From Selenomonadaceae bacterium (GTDB taxonomy: Bacteria > Bacillota > Negativicutes > Selenomonadales > Selenomonadaceae), in assembly GCA_016286075.1 (NCBI GenBank), contig JAEERZ010000065.1:1-9752 (forward strand): 9,752 nucleotides of DNA, written 5' to 3'. Shown here one piece after another: positions 1-5,806 of the stretch. Position 1 is the stretch's first letter, and each line of letters opens with the position of its first letter. A model generated the notes under the pieces. The model was given only the letters and a program-made list of their open reading frames with translations, did not search any database and was not told the origin of the DNA. A program made the translations under genes and the position numbers.

Positions 1-605
1 GGCTCTGGACGGCGTTTCTCAATAATCGCAATGGGCGTCTGCAGCCGGTCGGCCAATACTCGTGCCCGCGTTACGCCGCCAAGGTCGGGCGAGACGACAA
101 CGGCGTTATCAAAGGCGTGGTTCTGCTGAAAATATTCGGCAAGCACCGGAGCCGCCGCCAGATGGTCGACGGGGATATCGAAAAAGCCTTGAATCTGTCC
201 CGCATGCAAATCGACGGTAACGACGCGGTTCGCGCCTGCAGTCTCTATCAGGTTTGCCACGAGCTTCGCGGAAATCGGCTCGCGCCCGCGCGTCTTACGA
301 TCCTGCCGCGCATACGCGTAGTATGGCACCACCGCCGTGACGCTGTGCACGGACGCGCGCTTGCAGGCGTCAATCATGATCAAGAGCTCGATCAGACTGT
401 CGTTGACCGGCTGCGAAGTCGGCTGGATGATATAGACGTCGCGTCCCCGCACGCTTTCGTTTATCATAACCTGCGTCTCGCCGTTGTTGAAGCGGCTGAC
501 CAGCGCGTCGCAAAGCGGCACGCCGAGATGATCTGCGATATCCTGAGCCAGCTTCGGGTTCGCCGTGCCCGACAGAATGCAAAGATTTCCATATTGTGGT
601 GCCAT
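1..605 (-). CDS. prs: Ribose-phosphate pyrophosphokinase (PRPP synthetase), 3' end cut by window edge
   Basis: Cytosolic enzyme that makes PRPP from ribose 5-phosphate and ATP for purine, pyrimidine, NAD, His and Trp synthesis. The 201 visible residues show the family pattern: the SGTANPKLA start region (12-20), RFNNGE (38-43), the ATP-contacting segment YARQDRKTRGREPI (98-111), and VDLHAGQIQGFFDIP (131-145) with the conserved His134. The frame runs off the left edge just after the IIEKRRPE segment. About 115 C-terminal residues, including the PRPP-binding loop, are therefore not seen. The ATG at 605 is chosen because a purine-rich GGGGGA lies about 6 bases upstream and the protein then begins at the usual family position. 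It is the last visible gene of the ispE-regulator-glmU-prs run, 121 bases after glmU. It appears to have its own promoter (692-719) and a leader carrying inverted repeats. Identity is secure. Confidence 0.96.
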   Translation of the reverse strand, partial: MAPQYGNLCILSGTANPKLAQDIADHLGVPLCDALVSRFNNGETQVMINESVRGRDVYIIQPTSQPVNDSLIELLIMIDACKRASVHSVTAVVPYYAYARQDRKTRGREPISAKLVANLIETAGANRVVTVDLHAGQIQGFFDIPVDHLAAAPVLAEYFQQNHAFDNAVVVSPDLGGVTRARVLADRLQTPIAIIEKRRPE

Positions 606-620
606 GATTCGTCCCCCATT

Positions 621-651
621 TATAAGGAAACAATAAAACCGTTTCCGTATA
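621..651. promoter_or_regulatory. Imperfect inverted repeat in the prs leader (candidate operator or RNA hairpin)
   Basis: Arms 621-631 and 641-651 match at 10 of 11 positions, with six consecutive perfect pairs (GGAAAC/GTTTCC) next to a 9-base AT-rich spacer. It lies between the predicted prs transcription start (about 685) and the prs ribosome site (about 612-617). A bound repressor or an RNA hairpin here could modulate prs. No U-tract follows, so it is not a simple terminator. A shorter inverted repeat, TGTC-GTA-GACA (664-674), lies just upstream in the same leader. The symmetry is seen directly; the function is inference. Confidence 0.4.
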
Positions 652-691
652 ATCGCGTTAAATTGTCGTAGACATTTTTGCTACATTATCA

Positions 692-719
692 ATTATAAAT
701 CAGCCCGAAAATTTGTCCA
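692..719 (-). promoter_or_regulatory. Predicted sigma-70/A-type promoter for prs
   Basis: Read on the minus strand there is TGGACA (714-719; 5 of 6 to TTGACA), a 16-base spacer, then a perfect TATAAT (692-697). It begins 8 bases past the glmU stop codon. It would start a transcript near 685 with a leader of about 80 nucleotides before prs. This would let prs be expressed independently of the upstream genes, although read-through from glmU is also possible because no terminator is visible in the gap. Confidence 0.65.
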
Positions 720-726
720 GTCTTAT

Positions 727-2091
727 TTATTTTCTTTTGTCCGGCCAATTCGGAATATTTTTTTGCCGGGCGCGGGCCACCGCCAGCTCGTCTGCCGGCA
801 CGTCTTTCGTAATCGTGGATCCAGCCGCTACGTATGCGCCGTCGCCCACAGCCACTGGCGCGACAAGATTTGAATTGCAGCCGACGAAAGCGTTGTCCCC
901 GATTTTCGTGCGGAATTTTTGCTTTCCGTCGTAATTGACGGTAATCGTACCGCATCCCATGTTGACGCCGGCTCCCATATCGCAGTCGCCGATATATTGC
1001 AGATGCGGAAGCTTTGAGCCTTCTCCGATATTGGAATTTTTGACTTCGACGAAATTGCCGATTTTTACGTCCTTCGAGATGTGGGAATCCGGACGGATAT
1101 GGACAAACGGTCCCATCGTCGCGCCGCTCTCGATTTCGCATTCATGGGCGTAAACGAAATGTGCAGTCACCCCGTTCCCGATTTTCGTATCCGTGAAACG
1201 GCTCGAAGGCCCAAGGGTGCAGGCCTCTCCCACTGCCGTTTTGCCTTCCAGCCATGTGAACGGATAGATTACCGTATCGCGCCCGACGACGACGTCGGCG
1301 TCAACAAAAGTGGACTCCGGATCCATCAACGTAACGCCGCTTTCCATCAATTCCAAATTCTTGCGGCGACGCAGGATTTTTTCCGCCTGCGCGAGATGCA
1401 TACGGGAATTGACGCCCAGCGTCTCTTCGTAGTCATCCGCCGCTACGGCCCAGATTTTTTCCCCGCGTTCCCGCAGAATAGAAAGCACATCGGGCAGATA
1501 ATATTCTCCCTGCGCATTGTCGCATCCGACATTTTTCAGCGCGGAGAAAAGCGCGTCTTTTTCAAAGCAGTAAATACCGGAATTGACCTCTCGTACGGCG
1601 CGTTCTTCTTCCGTGGCGTCTTTATGCTCGACAATCTTCTCCACGTTTCCCGCAGCAGTCCGAATCACACGACCGTAGCCCGTCGCGTCCGGCATGACCG
1701 CCGTCAGCACGGTAGCTTTCGCTCCCGCTTTCGCATGCTCCTCATACAATTTTTTCACCAGCGCGCCGGTCAAAAGCGGCGTATCTCCGCACAGCACCAT
1801 GACTGTACCATGCGCATCCTGAAGCAGAGGCTCCGCTTGGAGTACCGCGTGTCCCGTGCCAAGCTGCTCTGCCTGTACGACGACCTCCGCCGCATTCCCA
1901 AGTTCTGCGCGAACTTCGTCCGCACCGAATCCTACGACGATAATATTACGTTTTGAGCCCGCCGCCTCGGCTGCATCCAGAACGTGGCGAACCATCGCTT
2001 TACCGCATACCTGATGCAATACCTTCGGATGGGCGGATTTCATGCGAGTTCCTTTGCCCGCCGCCAAAATAATCGTGACCAATTCAGACAT
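727..2091 (-). CDS. glmU: Bifunctional GlmU: GlcN-1-P acetyltransferase / GlcNAc-1-P uridyltransferase
   Basis: Makes UDP-N-acetylglucosamine, the precursor of peptidoglycan and, in two-membrane bacteria, lipid A. The N-terminal nucleotidyltransferase half carries the signature LAAGKGTRMKSAHPK (9-23), the metal-binding Asp in CGDTPLL (D103), GYGRV (138-142) and the GVNSR segment with N228. The C-terminal half (from about 252) is a left-handed beta helix of hexapeptide repeats. It carries the acetyltransferase residues HIRPD (331-335), the catalytic His in PHLQYIGD (H363) and NYDG (386-389). At 454 residues it is the normal full length. The ATG at 2091 has GAGGAG 8 bases upstream. The gene starts 21 bases after the GntR-family regulator stop, so the two are probably co-transcribed. 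Nothing is missing or unusual. Confidence 0.98.
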   Translation of the reverse strand: MSELVTIILAAGKGTRMKSAHPKVLHQVCGKAMVRHVLDAAEAAGSKRNIIVVGFGADEVRAELGNAAEVVVQAEQLGTGHAVLQAEPLLQDAHGTVMVLCGDTPLLTGALVKKLYEEHAKAGAKATVLTAVMPDATGYGRVIRTAAGNVEKIVEHKDATEEERAVREVNSGIYCFEKDALFSALKNVGCDNAQGEYYLPDVLSILRERGEKIWAVAADDYEETLGVNSRMHLAQAEKILRRRKNLELMESGVTLMDPESTFVDADVVVGRDTVIYPFTWLEGKTAVGEACTLGPSSRFTDTKIGNGVTAHFVYAHECEIESGATMGPFVHIRPDSHISKDVKIGNFVEVKNSNIGEGSKLPHLQYIGDCDMGAGVNMGCGTITVNYDGKQKFRTKIGDNAFVGCNSNLVAPVAVGDGAYVAAGSTITKDVPADELAVARARQKNIPNWPDKRK

Positions 2092-2112
2092 TTCCCAATC
2101 TCCTCAAACGAT

Positions 2113-2802
2113 TTAAGATTTTTTTTCTCTTTCTTTCATGCTTGCAAGCAACGTCTGCTCGGCTTTTTCCATATGATGTTCCGCAGCTTTGCGCGCCGCC
2201 TTTTCGTCTCCTTGGGCAATCGCCTCGACAATCTTGCGGTGCTCTTCCAACGTCGCCTTCAGACGTCCCGGGAAAGACATGGACGTCGTGCGGAAGCGCG
2301 TAAGCTGTTCCCGAAGATTCGAGATAATGCCCACAAGACGCGTATTGCGGCTTGCCTGATATAAAAGATCATGAAATTCCGTATCGGTCCGAACGATGCT
2401 CTCCATGTCTCCGCTCTTGATATGCGTACCGATTTGCACTAAAAGCCGTTGCAGCTTTTCCAGTTCGTCCTCCGTGATGCGGTCCGCCGCCAGCGCACTG
2501 GCCAAAGACTCCAAAGAAGTTCGAATCTCAAAGACCTCGTTGATATCGCGGATGGAAAGGTCGGCAATATATGTCCCGCGACGCGGCATCATAATCACAT
2601 AGCCTTCCATTTCCAGCTTGCGGATTGCTTCGCGCACCGGGGTACGGCTGACGCCAAGTTCCTCCGCTAACTGAATTTCCATCAGGCGCTCGCCCGGCTT
2701 CAATACGCCGCGCCGCACTGCGTCCCGCAGCGTCTCGCAAACCACCTCGCGAAGCGGCTGGTAGCTGTCCAGCCGAATAGGCTCCAGTCTTCTTTGTTCC
2801 AT
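2113..2802 (-). CDS. GntR family transcriptional regulator, FadR/FCD subgroup
   Basis: A 229-residue one-component DNA-binding regulator. Residues about 16-80 form the GntR winged helix-turn-helix, with the family signature from L35-KPGERL through LAEELGVSRTPVREAIRKLE (45-64) and the wing MPRRGTYIA (72-80). Residues about 86-215 match the all-helical FCD ligand domain. They include the metal-ligand pattern D140-x3-H144, H188 and H210, known from FCD regulators that bind a metal-chelated carboxylate. The ligand cannot be read from sequence. The ATG at 2802 has AAGGA about 11 bases upstream. It lies 45 bases after ispE and 21 before glmU, in the position where Bacillus keeps purR, yabJ and spoVG. 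Its targets may include this cluster or an AT-rich inverted repeat at 2841-2863, but that is inference. Family assignment is firm; the regulon is unknown. Confidence 0.93.
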   Translation of the reverse strand: MEQRRLEPIRLDSYQPLREVVCETLRDAVRRGVLKPGERLMEIQLAEELGVSRTPVREAIRKLEMEGYVIMMPRRGTYIADLSIRDINEVFEIRTSLESLASALAADRITEDELEKLQRLLVQIGTHIKSGDMESIVRTDTEFHDLLYQASRNTRLVGIISNLREQLTRFRTTSMSFPGRLKATLEEHRKIVEAIAQGDEKAARKAAEHHMEKAEQTLLASMKEREKKS

Positions 2803-2840
2803 ACTTTCATCCGTCCTTCTTAATAAAACTTTTGTTGAAT

Positions 2841-2863
2841 CAAATATTTAAATTAAATTTTTG
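2841..2863. promoter_or_regulatory. AT-rich inverted repeat between ispE and the GntR-family gene (possible operator)
   Basis: Arms 2841-2851 and 2853-2863 are complementary at 10 of 11 positions around a single central base. The repeat overlaps the ispE stop codon (2848-2850) and ends 39 bases before the regulator start. GntR-family proteins often bind short palindromes near their own genes, so autoregulation is possible. The repeat is almost pure A/T, so chance symmetry is a serious alternative. Confidence 0.25.
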
Positions 2864-3714
2864 CCTGTCGTCGGAGCTACAAAAACCGCCGCGTCAGGAT
2901 ATGCTCGCGACAGTGCTTGCGCCGCCTTTTCCGCGTTTTCCCGTGATTCGGCCAGTCCGAATACTGTCGGCCCGCTGCCGGACATCAGGCTTGCCAGCGC
3001 TCCGTTATCCGTCAGTATACGTTTATAGGTAGCGATAATCGGATGCTCCCGTATCGTCACTTCTTCCAGTACGTTGACGAGGCCATGCGCGACTTTTTCT
3101 TGGTTTTTCTCGGAAAGCGCCGCGAGCATCGCTTTCGTATCGGGATGATGCGCAGATCCGATACGGTCGAAAGTTTTATATGCCCAAGCCGTCGAAACCG
3201 AAACAGGCGGCTTAGCCAATACCACGGAAACGGCAGGAAAATCAGGCAATCGACGCAGTATCTCGCCCCGGCCCGTCGCCAGCATAGTTCCGCCTTCTAT
3301 GCAAAAAGGCACATCCGACCCGATCTTTTGGCCGAGTTCGCAAAGCGCATTTGCCGAAAGCCTCGTTTCAAAAAGCCGATTCATTCCAATCAGAACGCCG
3401 GCCGCGTCGGTCGAGCCTCCCGCCAGTCCTGCCGCGATGGGAATCCGCTTTTCTACAGCAATGGAAACGCCGCTCTGTATTTTGTATACATCTAAAAAAA
3501 TACGAGCCGCTTTCCATGCCAGATTCGTTTCATCCGCTGGCAGTTCCGCCGCGTCGAGCCGAAGTGAAATCCCTTCCGGTTGCTTTTCAAGACGAATCGT
3601 ATCAAAAAGCCCAACCGACTGCATGACCATCTCGACTTCATGATATCCGTCGGAACGTACGCCTAAAATATCCAACGTTAAATTGATCTTGGCGTTCGCT
3701 TCCACACTGACCAT
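2848..3714 (-). CDS. ispE: 4-diphosphocytidyl-2-C-methyl-D-erythritol kinase (IspE)
   Basis: GHMP-family kinase of the MEP (non-mevalonate) pathway; it phosphorylates CDP-methylerythritol using ATP on the way to IPP and DMAPP. Visible motifs are AKINLTL with Lys9 near the N terminus, DGYHEVEMVMQSV (22-34), the glycine-rich ATP loop PIAAGLAGGSTDAAG (92-106), SDVPF with the catalytic Asp134 (133-137), and the C-terminal GHMP motif MSGSGPTVFG (244-253). With the start used here it has 288 residues, normal for the family. ATG 3714 is preferred over the in-frame ATG at 3738. GGGAG lies 10 bases upstream of 3714, the other has no ribosome site, and family members begin close to the AKIN motif. It is first in the leftward run and has a predicted promoter at 3783-3811. 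Confidence 0.96.
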   Translation of the reverse strand: MVSVEANAKINLTLDILGVRSDGYHEVEMVMQSVGLFDTIRLEKQPEGISLRLDAAELPADETNLAWKAARIFLDVYKIQSGVSIAVEKRIPIAAGLAGGSTDAAGVLIGMNRLFETRLSANALCELGQKIGSDVPFCIEGGTMLATGRGEILRRLPDFPAVSVVLAKPPVSVSTAWAYKTFDRIGSAHHPDTKAMLAALSEKNQEKVAHGLVNVLEEVTIREHPIIATYKRILTDNGALASLMSGSGPTVFGLAESRENAEKAAQALSRAYPDAAVFVAPTTGKNLI

Positions 3715-3782
3715 ACAGAAAACACTCCCGCTCCGCATCTTTGCGCGTCGTCGTCGACCATCGCCGACTTTTAAACCAATTT

Positions 3783-3811
3783 ATTATATCATCTTTGTCT
3801 ACCTGTGAAAA
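3783..3811 (-). promoter_or_regulatory. Predicted promoter for ispE-GntR-glmU
   Basis: On the minus strand: TTTTCA (3806-3811, 4 of 6 to the -35 consensus), an exact 17-base spacer, and a perfect TATAAT (3783-3788). Transcription would start near 3776, giving a leader of about 60 bases before the ispE ATG at 3714. It is back to back with the rightward promoter at 3848-3876. Confidence 0.6.
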
Positions 3812-3830
3812 TATCATTCGGCAGGGAAAT

Positions 3831-3858
3831 TTGACATTGACGTCGAATTGACAATAAA
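3831..3858 (+). promoter_or_regulatory. Possible second rightward promoter
   Basis: A second TTGACA (3831-3836) lies 17 bases upstream of the one used by the main promoter. A weak -10 candidate AATAAA (3853-3858, 4 of 6) sits 16 bases downstream of it. The -10 overlaps the -35 of the main promoter, so the two would compete or be used in tandem. Only the -35 is convincing. Confidence 0.25.
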
Positions 3859-3876
3859 TGAATCCACGTCCATAAT
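3848..3876 (+). promoter_or_regulatory. Predicted strong promoter for the pseudo-ATPase / rqcH unit
   Basis: Perfect TTGACA (3848-3853), a 17-base spacer, and CATAAT (3871-3876, 5 of 6). Transcription should start near 3883, about 25 bases before the ATG at 3908. The ribosome site AAGGAG (3894-3899) is 8 bases before that ATG. No terminator is seen before the end of rqcH, so both genes should share this transcript. Confidence 0.75.
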
Positions 3877-3907
3877 TATATGGAAAAGAAAAAAAGGAGT
3901 ACCTTGC

Positions 3908-5806
3908 ATGTGGAGTCCTTGCTATAAAAAGGCGTTGATTCGCCTGCTGCTTTCCATTCCTATCCTTGTTATACTATTCGGCAGCGCCGCGCTGCCGTCC
4001 CTCGTGGATTGGTCCCGCTTTTCCGCTCCCGACTGGACGGAATGCCTTGCCATACTCGAACCAAATATCGGACTCATCGAATGCTGTTCCGCTTTTTTGC
4101 TGATGTGCATTCATTATCCGATTTATTTGCGCGGCTTCGTTGATTTGCGTCGGCGGTTGCCCGGTACGGACACCCTGTTCGCATTTGCTACCCTTTCAGC
4201 TTTTATCATCGGCATTCTGCCTCGCGTTCTCGATTGGACGGCGGGCTTCTTTTTGCTGAGCCCGTTTTATGCGAGCACCATGAGCGCGCTGCTTTCCTTC
4301 AGCTCCCTCGGTGAAGAATTCCCTTCTTACTTTCATCTGATTGGATTGTGGACATTTTTCACCTCGATCGGAGACTTTCTTCGTGCCCGCGCTGCCATCC
4401 TGCTGGCCAAGGCTGCCGGATTTGACGAGCCGATGCCGGAAGATGACCTTTCGATAGACCTTGTACATTTTTCCGGGCATGCCGCTATCCTCTCTTTGAT
4501 ATTCTCCATTCTTTGCGGCGTGGCTTGGGTACTGCTTGGCGTATCCGTTCCTTTTGCCGTCGCATTCTCTCTGTTCCTGCTTCTCTCCGCCGCTCCCTGC
4601 GCTTTGCCGCTGGCCGAAGCTGTTCCCCTTTGGATTGGAGCCGCGCTGCTTGAAGAAAACGGCGCATCCCTTCGTAACCTTCGCGCTATAGAAGCCGCCG
4701 CTACCTCGGACACTCTTGTTCTCGGCAAATCGGATATCCTTACCAAGGGAGAGCCGCAAATCACCGATATTGTGCCTGAGGGCATTACGGTAACCACTCT
4801 TATGTCACTCGCGGCAGCAGCCGAATCCGGCTCGCACCATCCTATTGCTAAGACAATCTCCGAGTACGCTATTCGGCTCCGTGCTAAGTACGGCCGTATT
4901 GCAGCTTTCAACGAGGCTCCCGGCGAAGGCGTAGAAGTGCTGATGAATAATGCTCCTATCCGAGTCGGTCAGAAAACGTGGATTGAGTCTCAGGACGTCC
5001 GTATCAGCGCAAACCTTCTCACAAAAGACGACCAGCTCGCCGAAAAGGGAAAGACGATTCTTTACGTCAGCAATGGGAAAAACGCCAAAGGCATCATCGC
5101 TTACGAATACGACCTTGACGAAGAAACGGCTGAAGCCGTTCTCGCACTCGAAGAACAGGGCGTATCCACCATCCTGATGATCGGAGAAGGCTCTCGTACT
5201 GCAAAAGCATTGGCAAAACGGCTGGGTATAGCAAACTATCGCTGCGACATCAAGGCAGAAGACCTCATGCGCGAGATTCAGCTCCTGCAAACGCAGGGCA
5301 AAAACGTCGCCCTTTTTGCAAACCTTCCGGAAGACAGCGCCCCGATGAAACAGGCGGACTGTCCAATCCTGCCTCGGCATGAAAAAAACGCCGAGCAGAC
5401 GGAATCCTCGTGGCAAAGCGCGGCGGCCGCCCCTCAAACTATCGAAGGAACGATTATTGAAGGAAAGTCCAAGACAAAAAAAGTTGTTCCAGCGACGCTG
5501 CCTGCGGTGATTGTGCGCAGTCTTTCTGCGCTCCCTGCTACCCGTACGCTTTTGCAAAATCTTCTTTCCGTCGTGAAAAGAAACACGCTGTTTTCTTTCT
5601 TAGGGCCGTTGCTTATTCTTCCGGCGTCTTCCGGTCTCCTTGTCACGATGGGATATTCTTTCCCTGCGCCGTGGCTCGTCGCTATGGCTTCCCTGCCCGG
5701 ACTCACGGCGATTATCGTCAACGCCGTTCACATGGGGCGCCAGCTTTTCGCCGCAATGAAAAAATCATCCGTATCGCCAAAGGAGGGCGTCTTCTATGAG
5801 CCTTGA
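3908..5806 (+). CDS. Catalytically dead P1B-type (CopA-like) ATPase homologue, membrane pseudoenzyme
   Basis: A 632-residue membrane protein with heavy-metal P-type ATPase layout but without its chemistry. Hydrophobic segments lie at about 10-30, 55-75, 87-107, 141-160, 192-211, 214-235, 561-581 and 586-607, with another hydrophobic stretch near 113-131. The first eight match MA, MB and M1-M6. Family landmarks include the GTDTLFAF segment (86-93, compare nMDtLvaL). The N-domain residues E306, H311-P312 and G339-E-G341 are all present. Replaced are CPC (A229-P-C231), DKTGT (G273-K-S-D-I277), TGD (I425-G-E427) and GDGxND (ANLPED, 471-476). The actuator domain with TGE is absent: only about 20-30 residues join M2 to M3. 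No N-terminal HMA domain is present. A linker rich in Ala, Glu and Lys (about 490-528) precedes M5. ATG 3908 is chosen for its AAGGAG 8 bases upstream. The frame is intact and its last 11 bases overlap rqcH. It cannot work as a pump by the known mechanism; a sensory or scaffold role is inference. Confidence 0.85.
   Translation: MWSPCYKKALIRLLLSIPILVILFGSAALPSLVDWSRFSAPDWTECLAILEPNIGLIECCSAFLLMCIHYPIYLRGFVDLRRRLPGTDTLFAFATLSAFIIGILPRVLDWTAGFFLLSPFYASTMSALLSFSSLGEEFPSYFHLIGLWTFFTSIGDFLRARAAILLAKAAGFDEPMPEDDLSIDLVHFSGHAAILSLIFSILCGVAWVLLGVSVPFAVAFSLFLLLSAAPCALPLAEAVPLWIGAALLEENGASLRNLRAIEAAATSDTLVLGKSDILTKGEPQITDIVPEGITVTTLMSLAAAAESGSHHPIAKTISEYAIRLRAKYGRIAAFNEAPGEGVEVLMNNAPIRVGQKTWIESQDVRISANLLTKDDQLAEKGKTILYVSNGKNAKGIIAYEYDLDEETAEAVLALEEQGVSTILMIGEGSRTAKALAKRLGIANYRCDIKAEDLMREIQLLQTQGKNVALFANLPEDSAPMKQADCPILPRHEKNAEQTESSWQSAAAAPQTIEGTIIEGKSKTKKVVPATLPAVIVRSLSALPATRTLLQNLLSVVKRNTLFSFLGPLLILPASSGLLVTMGYSFPAPWLVAMASLPGLTAIIVNAVHMGRQLFAAMKKSSVSPKEGVFYEP
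5781..5786 (+). promoter_or_regulatory. rqcH ribosome binding site inside the end of the upstream gene
   Basis: AGGAGG at 5781-5786 sits 9 bases before the rqcH ATG (5796) and is wholly within the last codons of the pseudo-ATPase gene. Ribosomes ending at 5806 would pass over the rqcH start, so translation of the two genes is probably coupled. Confidence 0.8.

Noticed and set aside
1081..1956. 291-codon plus-strand open frame opposite glmU
   Set aside because: It is antisense to the conserved GlmU frame, with no ribosome site or recognisable domain.
2113..2802. PurR orthologue, judged by gene order alone
   Set aside because: Bacillus-type PurR contains a PRPP-binding phosphoribosyltransferase-like fold; this protein has a GntR winged helix and FCD domain instead.
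3715..3738. Upstream ATG at 3738 for ispE, adding 8 residues
   Set aside because: No ribosome site precedes it, while ATG 3714 has GGGAG 10 bases upstream and gives the normal N terminus just before AKIN.
3848..3907. In-frame TTG at 3848 as start of the pseudo-ATPase, adding 20 residues
   Set aside because: That TTG is part of the TTGACA -35 box, would lie upstream of the predicted transcript start and has no ribosome site. ATG 3908 has AAGGAG at the right distance.
3908..5806. Functional copper or zinc exporting P-type ATPase
   Set aside because: The phosphorylated Asp, TGE, TGD, GDGxND and CPC motifs are all missing, so the known transport cycle cannot occur.
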